Assembly (NCBI RefSeq): GCF_014650175.1
Contig: NZ_BMUL01000001.1
Span: 166,013 to 230,012, forward strand
From: Streptomyces termitum
GTDB lineage: Bacteria; Actinomycetota; Actinomycetes; Streptomycetales; Streptomycetaceae
Direction: 5' to 3'
Length of the DNA: 64,000 nt
Shown: piece after piece, positions 44,413 to 54,318 of the stretch
How positions within the stretch are numbered: position 1 is the first letter of the stretch
How the letters are laid out: every line of letters begins with the position of its first letter
Notes under the pieces: model-generated
Database searches by the model: none
Seen by the model: the letters and a program-made list of their open reading frames with translations, nothing else
Told to the model about the DNA's origin: nothing
Program-made: the position numbers and the translations under genes

Positions 44413-46053
44413 TCAGGGCGCCAGCAGCTCGTCCGCGTCGACGATCCGGTACGCGTACCCCTGCTCCGCCAGGAACCGCTGCCGGTGGGCGGCGAAGTCC
44501 TGGTCGATGGTGTCGCGGGCGACGACCGAGTAGAAGTGCGCCTGGTGCCCGTCCGCCTTCGGGCGCAGGACGCGGCCGAGGCGCTGCGCCTCCTCCTGGC
44601 GGGAGCCGAAGGTGCCGGAGACCTGGATGGCGACGGTCGCCTCGGGCAGGTCGATGGAGAAGTTCGCGACCTTCGACACGACCAGCACGTTCAGCTCGCC
44701 GTTGCGGAAGGCGTCGAAGAGGCGCTCCCGCTCCTTGTTGGAGGTCTCGCCCTTGATGACGGGCGCGTCGAGGTGCGCGCCGAGTTCGTCGAGCTGGTCG
44801 ATGTACTGGCCGATGACGAGGATCTGCTGCCCGGCGAACTTCTTCACCAGCGCCTCGGTCACCCGCCGCTTCGTCGCCGTCGTCGCGCAGAAGCGGTACT
44901 TCTCCTCGGCCTCGGCGGTGGCGTAGGCGAGCCGCTCCGAGTCGGTGAGGTTGACCCGGACCTCGACGCAGTCGGCGGGCGCGATGTAGCCCTGCGCCTC
45001 GATCTCCTTCCAGGGCGCGTCGAAGCGCTTGGGCCCGATGAGGGAGAAGACGTCCGCCTCCTTGCCGTCCTCGCGCACCAGCGTCGCGGTCAGGCCGAGC
45101 CGGCGGCGGGCCTGGAGGTCGGCGGTGAACTTGAAGACGGGCGCGGGGAGCAGGTGGACCTCGTCGTAGACGATCAGGCCCCAGTCGCGGGAGTCGAACA
45201 GCTCCAGGTGCGGGTAGACGCCCTTCCGGCGGGTGGTCAGCACCTGGTAGGTGGCGATGGTGACGGGCCGGATCTCCTTCTTCGTCCCGCTGTACTCGCC
45301 GATCTCGTCCTCCGTCAGGGAGGTCCGCTTGACCAGCTCGTTCTTCCACTGCCGGGCGGAGACGGTGTTGGTGACGAGGATCAGCGTCGTCGCCTTCGCC
45401 TGGGCCATCGCCCCGGCGCCGACGAGGGTCTTGCCCGCGCCGCAGGGCAGCACGACGACGCCGCTGCCGCCGTGCCAGAACCCCTCCACGGCCTGCCGCT
45501 GGTACGGCCGCAGGCTCCAGCCGTCCTCGGCCAGGTCGATCGGGTGCGCCTCGCCGTCCACGTATCCGGCGAGGTCCTCGGCGGGCCAGCCCAGCTTCAG
45601 CAGCGTCTGCTTGATCTGCCCGCGCTCGGAGGGGTGCACCACCACCGTGTCGGGGTCGATCCGCGCCCCGACCAGCGGCTGGACCCGCTTCGACCGCAGG
45701 ATCTCCTCCAGGACCGGCCGGTCGGTGGTGGTCAGCACCAGCCCGTGCGCCGGGTGCTTGGAGAGCGTGAGCCGCCCGTACCGGCCCATCGTCTCGGCGA
45801 TGTCCACCAGCAGCGCGTGCGGCACCGGGTAGCGGGAGTACTCCACCAGCGCGTCCACGACCTGCTCGGCGTCGTGCCCGGCGGCCCGCGCGTTCCACAG
45901 CCCGAGCGGCGTCACCCGGTAGGTGTGGATGTGCTCGGGCGCCCGCTCCAGCTCCGCGAAGGGCGCGATGGCCCGCCGGCAGGCGTCCGCGCGCTCGTGG
46001 TCGACCTCCAGGAGCAGCGTCTTGTCGCTCTGGACGATGAGTGGCCCATTCAC
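44413..46053 (-). CDS. xpb: XPB/ERCC3-type DNA repair helicase
   Basis: A 546-residue SF2 3'-5' helicase of the bacterial XPB family. N-terminal damage-recognition region, then LRPYQRQAVEGFWHGGSGVVVLPCGAGKTLVGAG (Q region and Walker A), VIYDEVHLLPA-type motif II seen as LIVYDEVHLLP, the thumb-like insert, and motif VI RQEEAQRLGRVLRPK. The RED motif appears as VREDGKEAD. GTG 46053 follows GGAAGGA; upstream codons are unlikely to be translated. The helicase-associated gene just upstream on the same strand is its usual actinobacterial neighbour. Confidence 0.92.
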   Translation of the reverse strand: MNGPLIVQSDKTLLLEVDHERADACRRAIAPFAELERAPEHIHTYRVTPLGLWNARAAGHDAEQVVDALVEYSRYPVPHALLVDIAETMGRYGRLTLSKHPAHGLVLTTTDRPVLEEILRSKRVQPLVGARIDPDTVVVHPSERGQIKQTLLKLGWPAEDLAGYVDGEAHPIDLAEDGWSLRPYQRQAVEGFWHGGSGVVVLPCGAGKTLVGAGAMAQAKATTLILVTNTVSARQWKNELVKRTSLTEDEIGEYSGTKKEIRPVTIATYQVLTTRRKGVYPHLELFDSRDWGLIVYDEVHLLPAPVFKFTADLQARRRLGLTATLVREDGKEADVFSLIGPKRFDAPWKEIEAQGYIAPADCVEVRVNLTDSERLAYATAEAEEKYRFCATTATKRRVTEALVKKFAGQQILVIGQYIDQLDELGAHLDAPVIKGETSNKERERLFDAFRNGELNVLVVSKVANFSIDLPEATVAIQVSGTFGSRQEEAQRLGRVLRPKADGHQAHFYSVVARDTIDQDFAAHRQRFLAEQGYAYRIVDADELLAP

Positions 46054-46126
46054 GTGGTTCGGTCCTTCCCGGGCCGTTCCCGCGACGGCCAATCCTCCAG
46101 TCTGCCGCATGGGCGCCGGATCGGGC

Positions 46127-48736
46127 TCAGTCGTCCGCGAGTTCCGCGACGCCCGTGATCCGGTGCAGGGGGTACGTGCGGACCTCGTCGGCCGTGTGGT
46201 CGTAGCCGGTCACGAAGCCGCCCTCGACGCGGACCGGGGCGATGACGCGCTGGCTGGCGGTGCCCTCGGCGTTGACGTAGCCGATCCACACCGCCGAGCC
46301 GGTCAGGGCGGCGGCCTGGACGGTGGCCAGGGTCTCGGCGGCCGAGGTGCGGGGCAGGCCGCCGGACCCCGCCTCGGGAGCGGGCTCCCGGTGGACGGCG
46401 GTGGCCGCCCGGTCGCCGGCCCGGATCGCCTTCACGGCCGCCGCGAGGAGGGTCGCGTCGGGGCGCGGCGGGCCGTCCGGGACGGGGACCGGTGCGGTGC
46501 GGGGCGGGGTGCGGCGGGCGTCGGCGCGGGAGACGAGGACGTCGCCCTCGGCCGACTCGGCGGCCGGGGCGTAGCCCATCGCCCGCAGGCCGTCGAGGAG
46601 GGAGGACGGGTCGGTCTGGGCGGCGAGGACCGTCGGGGCGAGGCGGCGCAGGCGCAGGGCGGCGGCCCGGCGGTCGGCGAGGATCTCGCCGAGCAGCGCG
46701 TCGTCGTCGCAGCGGACGTACGCGGACGCCGCGCCGACCCGCAGGTGGCCGTGTTTCCTGGCCACGTCGTCGATCAGGTACGCCAGCGGCTGCGGCACCG
46801 GGGTGCGGGAGTGGGCGGCGAGGAAGGCGTGCAGGTCGGAGGCGCTCCGCCCGGTGTCGAGGGCGCGCCGCACCGAGCCGGGCGTGAAGCGGTAGACGGT
46901 CGCGCCGCCCTTGGACTCCACGTCCGCGAGGACCGCCAGCGCGCCGGCCAGCGGCCGCAGCAGCGGGCCGGGGGCGACGGCCGTCAGGTCGGCCTGGAGG
47001 AGGACGTGGTCGACGGCCTCCGGCAGCAGCGGGGCGAGGAGTTCCGCCGCCCGCTCGGCCGCCGTCTCCGGCTCCACCCCGCCGCCCTCGGCGTCCGGCC
47101 GGGCGGCCGTGTCGAGCGGCAGGTTGAGCAGGGCGCGGCCCGCCGTGGAGAGCGCGGCGCGGCCGGTGATCCCGAGGAGTTCGGCCTCGTCGAGGGCCCA
47201 GCGGGCGAGCCGCTCCCGGGGGTCGGCGGGGGGCGGGGCGGCGGCGCGGGACGCGGAGGCCCACGGGCCGGAGGGCCCCGCCTCGGCGCCTCCACCGGTG
47301 GTGGTGGGAGCGGGCGCCGGGTCCGGGCGGGTGCCGCGCGGGGGCCGCTCCCAGCGCAGCCGGGCGAACAGGTCCTCCGGGACGGCCGCCGCGCCCGGCG
47401 GCAGCGTCGCCAGGAGCAGCAGGACCCGGTGCCGGATCTCCGGGGCCGCCGCCCGGTCCAGGTCGGGGCCGAGCGCCGACAGCGTCCGCCCCTTCGCGTC
47501 CTGCCCGCCGACCGGCCCCGGGGTGCGGGTCGCGGCCAGCCAGGCGGTCGCCAGCCGGGCCCAGCGCTCGGCGGGCGGCAGGTCGAGCCAGTCGTCGGCG
47601 GCGGGCGTCGGCGCGTACCGCTCGTCGGCCTCGCCGTCCGAGGCGATCAGCCCCGCCCCGTACGCCAGCTCCAGCCAGAACGCGGCGACCGGCTCCGGCA
47701 CGTCCAGCGCCGCCGCCGTCCGCTTCAGGTCCCGCACCGCGAGCCCGCCCGCCCGCAGCACCTGCGGGCCGCCGTGGTCCCAGGACTTCAGCAGCTCCTC
47801 GACGGTGGCGAGCGCCGCGTACGCCTGCCCGGCGGCGGCGCCGTCCGCCACGGCGGGGCGGTGCTCGCGCGCCGTCCCCACCTCCGGCGGGCACGGCTCC
47901 GGTGCCCGGTGCGCCCGCCCGCCGCGCAGGTGCAGCGCCACCTCGCGGGGCAGCACCATGGTGCGCGGCGACACCGGCAGCAGCAGCCCCCGGTCCCGCA
48001 GCCAGGCCACCGGCGGCGCGGGCTTCGCCGTCACCTCCCCGTACGGCGGTCCCCACACCAGCCGGTCGAGGATCGCCAGCGCCTCCGGCGGCGCCGTGTC
48101 GAGCAGCGCGCCCATCCGGGTCCGGTCGGTGAACAGCGAGGTCAGCGCGGCGACCGCGGACACCGGGTCGTGCGTGGACGGCAGCCCGGCCGTCGCCACG
48201 ATCTCCTGGAGCCGGCCCGGGGACATGCCGGCGGTGGCCTCGGCGACCGCCGGGCCGAGCCCGGTGGGGGAGGGGTGCTGCGGGGACGGCGCCAGCAGTT
48301 CGCGGGCGGTGCGCACCAGCCGCAGCCGGTCGTCGCCGCCCCACACGAGGGCCTGCTCGCGCAGCAGCGCGACGGCCCGGGGCAGCGCCTCGGCGATCCG
48401 GGGATCGGACTCGCCGTCACCGGTGAGCAGCCCGAGGAGGACGGGGTACGGGGCGGGGTCCGGCGCCACCGCGAGGGCCTGGGCGGTCTGGAGCGCGAAG
48501 CGGTCGAGCCGCTCCAGGGCCCGCACCACCGAGGCCCGGGTGCCGGCGCGGGTGGCGAGCTGGGTCACGTCGTTCGGCACCGGGCCGAGGAGGTCGGGGC
48601 GGGCCCGCAGCAGCGCGGCGAGGCCGTCGTCGCCGCGCGCCCGCAGCGCCTCCGCGAGCGTGCGGGGGCTTCCCGCCGTCCCATCCGGTCGTCCCTCGGG
48701 CACGTGCGCCTCCCGGTCCAGCTCGCCGATCCCCAT
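46127..48736 (-). CDS. Helicase-associated (XPB partner) protein
   Basis: An ~870-residue protein of the group annotated as helicase C-terminal or helicase-associated domain proteins. It has winged-helix-like regions near the start (VTQLATRAGTRASVVRALERLDRFALQ) and in the middle, and an XPB-like 'LRRLAPTVLAAQTDPSSLLDGL' stretch near residue 700; the last ~60 residues look WYL-like (VWIGYVNAEGTASQRVIAPV). No ATPase motifs are visible, so it is not itself a helicase. The family is a conserved neighbour of xpb in actinobacteria. Start ATG 48736 or GTG 48745, three codons apart. Confidence 0.8.
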   Translation of the reverse strand: MGIGELDREAHVPEGRPDGTAGSPRTLAEALRARGDDGLAALLRARPDLLGPVPNDVTQLATRAGTRASVVRALERLDRFALQTAQALAVAPDPAPYPVLLGLLTGDGESDPRIAEALPRAVALLREQALVWGGDDRLRLVRTARELLAPSPQHPSPTGLGPAVAEATAGMSPGRLQEIVATAGLPSTHDPVSAVAALTSLFTDRTRMGALLDTAPPEALAILDRLVWGPPYGEVTAKPAPPVAWLRDRGLLLPVSPRTMVLPREVALHLRGGRAHRAPEPCPPEVGTAREHRPAVADGAAAGQAYAALATVEELLKSWDHGGPQVLRAGGLAVRDLKRTAAALDVPEPVAAFWLELAYGAGLIASDGEADERYAPTPAADDWLDLPPAERWARLATAWLAATRTPGPVGGQDAKGRTLSALGPDLDRAAAPEIRHRVLLLLATLPPGAAAVPEDLFARLRWERPPRGTRPDPAPAPTTTGGGAEAGPSGPWASASRAAAPPPADPRERLARWALDEAELLGITGRAALSTAGRALLNLPLDTAARPDAEGGGVEPETAAERAAELLAPLLPEAVDHVLLQADLTAVAPGPLLRPLAGALAVLADVESKGGATVYRFTPGSVRRALDTGRSASDLHAFLAAHSRTPVPQPLAYLIDDVARKHGHLRVGAASAYVRCDDDALLGEILADRRAAALRLRRLAPTVLAAQTDPSSLLDGLRAMGYAPAAESAEGDVLVSRADARRTPPRTAPVPVPDGPPRPDATLLAAAVKAIRAGDRAATAVHREPAPEAGSGGLPRTSAAETLATVQAAALTGSAVWIGYVNAEGTASQRVIAPVRVEGGFVTGYDHTADEVRTYPLHRITGVAELADD

Positions 48737-48813
48737 CCGCCCCACGTTATCCGCTGCGCAGGCGCTACCGTCAGGACCGGGACGGCGGATCGGCCGGACG
48801 GTGGAGGGGCGGC

Positions 48814-49758
48814 GTGGGCAACGAGAGCGACCGGTTGGTCTTCGACTACCTCAGCCGGGTCGGCGACCTGGCGCAGCGGCGGCAGCTCCCGGCGGACGAG
48901 CGGCGGGCCCTCGTCGCGGGCCTGCGCGACGAGATCGACCGCCGCCGGGCCACCCGGGGCGAGGAGTCGCCCGCGGCGGTCCGGGGCATCCTGGGCGCGC
49001 TCGGCACCCCCGACGAGGTGGTCGGCCCGGCGCAGGACGCCCGGGGCGACTGGTGGGGCGCCGGGGACGACGCTCCGGCGGCGGAGGCGGAGCCCGTACG
49101 CCCGGCGGATCCGCTGCCGCGCCCCCGGCGCGCCGCTGCCGCCGCCGACGTGTGGTGGCACGACGAGCGCGGCGGGGAGGACGGGTTCGGGGACGGGGAC
49201 GGGGACGTGGGCGCCGAGCTGCGCGCGCTCGGCTTCGTCGGGGGCGTCGAGGCGCCGGAGGTGTTCGCCCCGCCGCCGCCCGAGGAGCCGGAGGCGCCGG
49301 CCGAGGCCCCGCCGGAGCCCGCGGGCCGGGCCCGCCGCCTCGCCGGGGCCCTGCTCCGCAGGCGCCGCCCCGGCCCGGCGCCCGAGCCCGAACCGGCACC
49401 GGAGGCGCCCGCCGGCCGCCGGTTCGGCAGCCCGTTCCTGGTCCTGGCGGCGGTGCTGCTCCTCGCGGGCGCGACCTTCGGCTGGCTCCTCGCGCTGGCC
49501 GCGGGCTGGCTCCTCGCGTACGGCTCGCGGCGCCTGAGCGCCGGCGAGACGAGGACGGCCGTCTTCGTGCTGCCCGGCCTCGCCGCCGCGGGCGGCCTGG
49601 TCTGGCTGTGGGGCCGGCTCCAGGGCCGCTGGGGCGAGGCGGTCGCGGCGGGCGGCGACGCGACGGGCGCGGCCCTCGCCGGCACCTGGCCGTGGACCCT
49701 GCGGGCCGCCGCCGTCTCCTCCGCCCTCTACCTCCTGTGGCGCGCCCGCCGCGCCTGA
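48814..49758 (+). CDS. Membrane protein with acidic/Pro-rich middle, unknown function
   Basis: A 314-residue protein. The N-terminal ~85 residues (DYLSRVGDLAQRRQLPADERRALVAGLRDEIDRRR, then GALGTPDEVV) match the DUF1700/HAAS-like helical module found before membrane regions, often linked to PadR-type regulators. A Pro/Glu-rich linker follows and then four hydrophobic segments in the last 110 residues. GTG 48814 follows GGAGGGG. No regulator gene is adjacent. Divergent from the helicase-associated gene. Confidence 0.7.
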   Translation: MGNESDRLVFDYLSRVGDLAQRRQLPADERRALVAGLRDEIDRRRATRGEESPAAVRGILGALGTPDEVVGPAQDARGDWWGAGDDAPAAEAEPVRPADPLPRPRRAAAAADVWWHDERGGEDGFGDGDGDVGAELRALGFVGGVEAPEVFAPPPPEEPEAPAEAPPEPAGRARRLAGALLRRRRPGPAPEPEPAPEAPAGRRFGSPFLVLAAVLLLAGATFGWLLALAAGWLLAYGSRRLSAGETRTAVFVLPGLAAAGGLVWLWGRLQGRWGEAVAAGGDATGAALAGTWPWTLRAAAVSSALYLLWRARRA

Positions 49759-49804
49759 CGGCGGGCCCCGGCCGTGGGCGGAGGGTTCCGCCGTCCAGGA
49801 GTCC

Positions 49805-50650
49805 CTACGGCGTCCAGGGCGCCCCCGGCACCACCAGCGGGGAGCCGGTGACGGGGTCGGGGACGACGACGGCGGGCAGGCCGAAGACCTCGCGGACGAG
49901 GGTCTCGGTGACGACCTCCTCCGGCGGCCCCTCCGCGACCACCCGGCCCGCCTTCATCGCGATGAGGTGGTCGGCGTACCGGGCGGCCTGGTTGAGGTCG
50001 TGCAGGACGAGGACGACGGTCCGCCCCCGGGTCCGGTTGAGGCGGCGCACCAGGTCGAGGACCTCCACCTGGTGCGCGATGTCCAGGTAGGTGGTGGGCT
50101 CGTCGAGGAGCAGCAGGTCGGTCTCCTGCGCGAGGGCCATCGCGATCCAGACGCGCTGCCGCTGGCCGCCGGACAGCTCGTCGACGGAGCGGTCGGCGAG
50201 GGCGGTGACGTCGGTGCGCTCCATGGCCTCGGTGACGGCCCGCTCGTCCTCCTCGGACCACTGCTTCCACCACGCCTGGTGCGGCTGGCGGCCCCGGGAG
50301 ACGAGGTCGGCGACGGTGATGGCCTCGGGGGCGACGGGCGTCTGCGGCAGCAGGCCGAGGGAGCGGGCGATCCGCTTGGTGGGCAGCTTCGCCAGGTCCT
50401 CCCCGTCGAGGAGGACCGCGCCCCGGGCGGGCCGCAGCAGCCGGCCGAGGGCGCGCAGGGTGGTGGACTTGCCGCAGGCGTTGGGGCCGACGATGACGGT
50501 GACCCGGCCGTCGGGGACCACCAGGTCGAGGCCGTCGACGACGGTCCGGTTCTCGTAGGCGAGGGTCAGGTCGCGGGCGGCCAGCCGGCCCTCCGTACGC
50601 GCCTGCGGGACCGCGCCGGAACCCGTGCCCGTATCCGTATCCGTGCTCAT
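49805..50650 (-). CDS. Iron-siderophore ABC transporter ATPase
   Basis: A 281-residue ABC ATPase of the FepC/FecE type. Walker [19 protein letters not shown] near residue 54, Q-loop LGLLPQTP, signature [16 protein letters not shown] near residue 158, Walker [17 protein letters not shown]. The D-loop TYLDI and H-loop VLHDLNQ are typical of siderophore/B12 importers. ATG 50650 overlaps the permease stop as ATGA. Third gene of the operon. No substrate-binding protein is encoded next to it. Confidence 0.93.
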   Translation of the reverse strand: MSTDTDTGTGSGAVPQARTEGRLAARDLTLAYENRTVVDGLDLVVPDGRVTVIVGPNACGKSTTLRALGRLLRPARGAVLLDGEDLAKLPTKRIARSLGLLPQTPVAPEAITVADLVSRGRQPHQAWWKQWSEEDERAVTEAMERTDVTALADRSVDELSGGQRQRVWIAMALAQETDLLLLDEPTTYLDIAHQVEVLDLVRRLNRTRGRTVVLVLHDLNQAARYADHLIAMKAGRVVAEGPPEEVVTETLVREVFGLPAVVVPDPVTGSPLVVPGAPWTP

Positions 50651-51720
50651 GCCTTCTCTCCCGTGCGGCTCCGGACGATGAGCCAGATCAGGTACGGGGC
50701 GCCGATCGCCGCCGTCAGGACGCCCACCGGCAGTTCCACCGGTGAGAACAGCCGCCTGCCGACGAGGTCGGCGGCGACGACGATCAGCGCGCCCAGGAGC
50801 GCCGAGCAGAACAGCGGGATCTGGGCGGTGCGGGTCATCCGGCGGGCGATCTGCGGCGCCAGGAGGGCCACGAAGTCGACCGGTCCGGCGACGCCGGTCG
50901 CCACCGAGGCGAGGACGACGCCGGTGCCGACCAGCCCGAGCCGGACCCGGCCGAGCCGCACGCCGAGCGCGGTCGCGGTGGAGTCGTCGAGGGAGACGGT
51001 CCGCTGGGCGCGGGCCGCCCACAGCACGGCGGGCAGCAGGGCCAGGAGCGTCCAGCGGACCGGCGCCGACTCGTCCCAGCCGCGCCCGTTGAGGGAGCCG
51101 GTCATCCAGATCTGCGCCTGCTGGGCGACGAGGTAGTCGCCCTTGGTCATGAAGAGGGTGATGAGGGAGCGCAGGGCGATGGCGATGCCGATGCCGATGA
51201 GGACGAAGCGGGTGGCGTGCAGGCCGCCGCGCCAGGCGAAGGCGTAGACGAGCGCGGCGGCCAGGACGCCGCCCGCGATCGACAGGTAGGGCAGGACCGT
51301 GTACGGGGCGAGGCCGAAGGTCATCGCGCCGACGGTGAGGGCGCCCGCGCCCTGGCTGATGCCGATGATGTCGGGCGAGGCCAGGGGGTTGCGGGCGACG
51401 GTCTGGATGAGCGCGCCCGCGATGCCGAAGGCGGCGCCGACGGCGAGGCCGGTGACGAGCCGGGGGACCCGCAGCTCCTCGACGACGAAGGCGGCGGGGG
51501 AGTCGCCGCCGGTGAGGACGGTGAGGACCTCGCCGGGGGCGAAGGTCTTCTCGCCGACGCAGAGGTACGCCACGGCGGTCGCGGCCAGCAGCAGCAGGAG
51601 GGCGGCGGCGGAGACGACCGAGCGGCGGTGGACGAGGAAGGAGGCCGGGCCGAGCCGGACCAGGCCGTGCCCGGCGGGCCGGACCCGGGGACGGGGCTTG
51701 TCGAGGACGGTGGTGCTCAC
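50647..51720 (-). CDS. Iron-siderophore ABC transporter permease (FepG-like)
   Basis: A 357-residue FecCD-family permease with about ten membrane helices. Seen: [42 protein letters not shown], the family hallmark, and the [15 protein letters not shown] coupling region. GTG 51720 overlaps the stop of the other permease. An N-terminal 25-residue Arg/Pro-rich stretch precedes the first helix. It pairs with the next gene to form the heterodimeric channel. Confidence 0.93.
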   Translation of the reverse strand: MSTTVLDKPRPRVRPAGHGLVRLGPASFLVHRRSVVSAAALLLLLAATAVAYLCVGEKTFAPGEVLTVLTGGDSPAAFVVEELRVPRLVTGLAVGAAFGIAGALIQTVARNPLASPDIIGISQGAGALTVGAMTFGLAPYTVLPYLSIAGGVLAAALVYAFAWRGGLHATRFVLIGIGIAIALRSLITLFMTKGDYLVAQQAQIWMTGSLNGRGWDESAPVRWTLLALLPAVLWAARAQRTVSLDDSTATALGVRLGRVRLGLVGTGVVLASVATGVAGPVDFVALLAPQIARRMTRTAQIPLFCSALLGALIVVAADLVGRRLFSPVELPVGVLTAAIGAPYLIWLIVRSRTGEKA

Positions 51721-52721
51721 GCCGGGACCGCCTTCCGCCGCACCAGGGTGACCAGGAACGGCACGCCGATGAGGGCCGTCATGACGCCCGCCGGGACCTC
51801 GCCGGGCGGGAAGACGATCCGGCCGGCGACGTCCGCGACGAGGACCATGACGGGGCCGATGAGCGCGGCCATGGGCAGCACCCAGCGGTGGTCGGAGCCG
51901 ACGATCGCGCGGGCGATGTGCGGGACGGCGAGGCCGACGAAGGCGAGCGGGCCGGCGGCGGCGACGGCCGCGCCGGTGAGGACGGTGGCGCCGAGCCCGC
52001 CGACGATCCGTACGGTGGCGACCTTCTGGCCCAGGCCCTTGGCGACGTCCTCGCCGAGGGCGAGCGCGTCGAGGCCGCGGGCGACGGAGAGCACGAGGAC
52101 GGCGCCGATCAGCAGGAAGGGCCAGATCTGGCCGAGGACGGCGGTGTCGCGGCCGTCCAGGGAGCCGATCTGCCAGAACCGGAACTCGTCCAGGGCGGCG
52201 GCCTTGGTGGTGAGGACGCCGGTGGTCACCGAGAGCAGCAGGGCGTTGACGGCCGCGCCGCCGAGGGCGAGCTTGACGGGGGTGGCGCCGCCCCGGCCGC
52301 GGGCGGCGATGGCGTACACCGCGACCGAGGCGAGGGCGGCGCCGAGGAAGGCGAACCACACGTAGCCGGAGAGGGTGTGCACGCCGAGGAAGGCGATGGC
52401 GAGGACGACGGCGACGGCGGAGCCCTGGCTGATGCCGAGGATGCCGGGGTCGGCGATGGGGTTGCGGGTGATGCCCTGGAGTGCGGTGCCGGCGAGCGCG
52501 AGGGCGGCGCCGACCATCAGCCCGACGAGGGTGCGCGGGACGCGCAGGCCCCGTACGACCTCGGCGTCGTCGCCGGTGGCCCCGTGCAGGAGGGCGTCCA
52601 GGACGGTGCCGGGGGAGACGGCGCGGGCGCCGACGGCGAGGCTGAGGAGGACGGCGAGGAGCAGGGCGACGACGGCCGCCGAGGTCGCGAGGACCCGTCT
52701 GGAACGGAAAGCGGCTGGCAT
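51717..52721 (-). CDS. Iron-siderophore ABC transporter permease (FepD-like)
   Basis: A ~334-residue FecCD-family permease. Hallmark stretch [42 protein letters not shown] and the coupling [15 protein letters not shown]. First gene of the three-gene operon. Start ATG 52721 (a GTG at 52730 would add three residues). An iron box lies 30 bases upstream, so the operon should be repressed by the DtxR-type regulator DmdR/IdeR when iron is plentiful. Confidence 0.93.
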   Translation of the reverse strand: MPAAFRSRRVLATSAAVVALLLAVLLSLAVGARAVSPGTVLDALLHGATGDDAEVVRGLRVPRTLVGLMVGAALALAGTALQGITRNPIADPGILGISQGSAVAVVLAIAFLGVHTLSGYVWFAFLGAALASVAVYAIAARGRGGATPVKLALGGAAVNALLLSVTTGVLTTKAAALDEFRFWQIGSLDGRDTAVLGQIWPFLLIGAVLVLSVARGLDALALGEDVAKGLGQKVATVRIVGGLGATVLTGAAVAAAGPLAFVGLAVPHIARAIVGSDHRWVLPMAALIGPVMVLVADVAGRIVFPPGEVPAGVMTALIGVPFLVTLVRRKAVPA

Positions 52722-52752
52722 GTGCGGCACCCATCGGGCATCGGTGGTTCGG

Positions 52753-52771
52753 TTAGGTGAGGCTTGGCTTG
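52753..52771 (-). promoter_or_regulatory. Putative DmdR/IdeR iron box
   Basis: TTAGGTGAGGCTTGGCTTG matches 13 of 19 positions of the consensus TTAGGTTAGGCTCACCTAA, with the left half nearly perfect. It lies 32 bases before the permease start 52721 and 57 before the divergent HAD gene, so it could control one or both. Confidence 0.65.
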
Positions 52772-52827
52772 GTGGCCGGGCCCGGGGGCCAGTCTAAGCA
52801 GCCGCCCGAATCGAACACCCGGGCACA

Positions 52828-53475
52828 ATGTCACCCATGACGACGAACGCGCCGACAGGCCCCCTCACGGTCGGATTCGACCTCGACCTCACCCTCCTCG
52901 ACACCCGCCCCGGCATCCGGGCCGCCTTCGTGGCCTTCTCCGAGCGGTACGGGGTCGAGGTCGACGCCGACCTCGTCGTCACCCGCCTCGGGCCCCCGCT
53001 GGAGCAGGAGATGGCCCACTGGGTCCCGGCCGAGCACGTCGCCGAGATGACCGCCCGCTACCGGGCCCTCTACCCCCTGCACGCCATCGCCCCGACCGTC
53101 CCCATGCCGGGCGCGCGCGACGCCCTCGACGCCGTCCGCGAGGCCGGCGGCCGCACCGTCGTCGTCACCGCCAAGAACGGCGCCGACGCCGAGCGCCACT
53201 TCGCCCACCTGGGCATCGCCCCGGACGCGGTCGTCGGCCGCCTCTTCGCCGAGGCCAAGGCGGAGGCGCTGCGCGCCCACGGCGCCACGGTCTACGTCGG
53301 CGACCACGTCGGCGACGTGCGCGGCGCGAAGGCCGCGGACGCCCTGTCGGTCGCCGTCGCGACCGGCCCGTGCGCCCCCGGAGAACTGCGCGAGGCAGGC
53401 GCCGACGTCGTCCTGGACGACCTGACGGACTTCCGCGCCTGGTGGGAGACCTACCGCTCCCCGGCGGCCTCCTAG
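52828..53475 (+). CDS. HAD-family phosphatase (phosphoglycolate phosphatase-like)
   Basis: A 215-residue HAD hydrolase. Motif I is VGFDLDLTLLDTRPG near residue 15 (DxD nucleophile), motif II TVVVTAKNG, motif III Lys in AEAKAEAL, motif IV VYVGDHVGDVRGAKAA. The helical C1 cap lies between motifs I and II. Substrate unknown; phosphoglycolate or nucleotide monophosphate are common. ATG 52828 or ATG 52837; the -leader is short, so leaderless translation is possible. Its stop overlaps the convergent gene's stop: CTAG serves as TAG on both strands. Confidence 0.88.
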   Translation: MSPMTTNAPTGPLTVGFDLDLTLLDTRPGIRAAFVAFSERYGVEVDADLVVTRLGPPLEQEMAHWVPAEHVAEMTARYRALYPLHAIAPTVPMPGARDALDAVREAGGRTVVVTAKNGADAERHFAHLGIAPDAVVGRLFAEAKAEALRAHGATVYVGDHVGDVRGAKAADALSVAVATGPCAPGELREAGADVVLDDLTDFRAWWETYRSPAAS

Positions 53476-53750
53476 GCCGTGCGCCGCCCGCCGCGCGCCT
53501 GCCGGCGCTGGGCCGCGGCGGAGCGGAGCACCCCGGCGGCGGCGACCGCGAAACCGACCCCCATCAGCATCGACACCAGATAGGCGACGGTCGGGAAGGG
53601 GTCCGTGCCCAGGAGCAGCGGGGCGACCGTGACCAGCGTCGCCAGCGCGCCGACCGCGAAGAGGACCACGCCCGCCCTGACGAGCCCGTCGCCCGGCGCG
53701 GAGTCGTCGACGGAATCGCTCACCGGTCCTGTGGGGGTTTCACCGCTCAT
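53472..53750 (-). CDS. Small two-helix membrane protein
   Basis: A 92-residue protein with an acidic start ([10 protein letters not shown]) and two hydrophobic segments ([46 protein letters not shown]), ending in an Arg-rich tail. No known domain. ATG 53750 starts the compact sequence. Convergent with the HAD gene, sharing the CTAG stop. Confidence 0.7.
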   Translation of the reverse strand: MSGETPTGPVSDSVDDSAPGDGLVRAGVVLFAVGALATLVTVAPLLLGTDPFPTVAYLVSMLMGVGFAVAAAGVLRSAAAQRRQARGGRRTA

Positions 53751-53923
53751 CCCGACAGGGTAGTTCCCTGGCCGGAGGAACACCTCGGCGGCGTCTTGCC
53801 ACGGCCGCCCCGCCCATTAGCCTTGGTCGCGGCGGGCCGCTCACGACCCGCCCTTCCTGCTGCCCGTTCCACCGGGCCCACCGAGTTCCACTGCCCTACG
53901 AGTCGATGAGGACGAGGACAGAC

Positions 53924-54307
53924 GTGCCTACCGGCAAGGTCAAATGGTTCAACAGCGAGAAGGGCTTCGGCTTCCTCTCCCGCGACGACGGCGGCGACGT
54001 CTTCGTGCACTCGTCGGTGCTCCCGGACGGGGTCGACGCGCTGAAGCCGGGCCAGCGGGTGGAGTTCGGCGTCGTCGCGGGGCAGCGCGGGGACCAGGCG
54101 CTGTCGGTGGTGATCCTCGACCCGACCCCGTCGGTGGCCGCGGCCCAGCGCCGCAAGCCCGACGAGCTGGCGTCGATCGTCCAGGACCTGACCACGCTCC
54201 TGGAGAACATCACGCCGATGCTGGAGCGCGGCCGGTACCCCGACAAGGCGGCCGGCAAGAAGATCGCGGGCCTGCTGCGCGCGGTCGCGGACCAGCTCGA
54301 CGTCTGA
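53924..54307 (+). CDS. Cold-shock-domain protein with C-terminal extension
   Basis: A 127-residue protein. Residues 1-65 are a cold-shock domain: [20 protein letters not shown] with RNP-1 (KGFGFL) and RNP-2 (VFVHSS), which binds single-stranded nucleic acid. The remaining 60 residues form a helical extension ([19 protein letters not shown]), as in a known Streptomyces CSD subgroup longer than the usual 67-residue CspA. GTG 53924 begins the domain properly after GAGGAC; the ATG at 53906 adds six residues. Confidence 0.9.
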   Translation: MPTGKVKWFNSEKGFGFLSRDDGGDVFVHSSVLPDGVDALKPGQRVEFGVVAGQRGDQALSVVILDPTPSVAAAQRRKPDELASIVQDLTTLLENITPMLERGRYPDKAAGKKIAGLLRAVADQLDV

Positions 54308-54318
54308 CCCGCCCTCCC

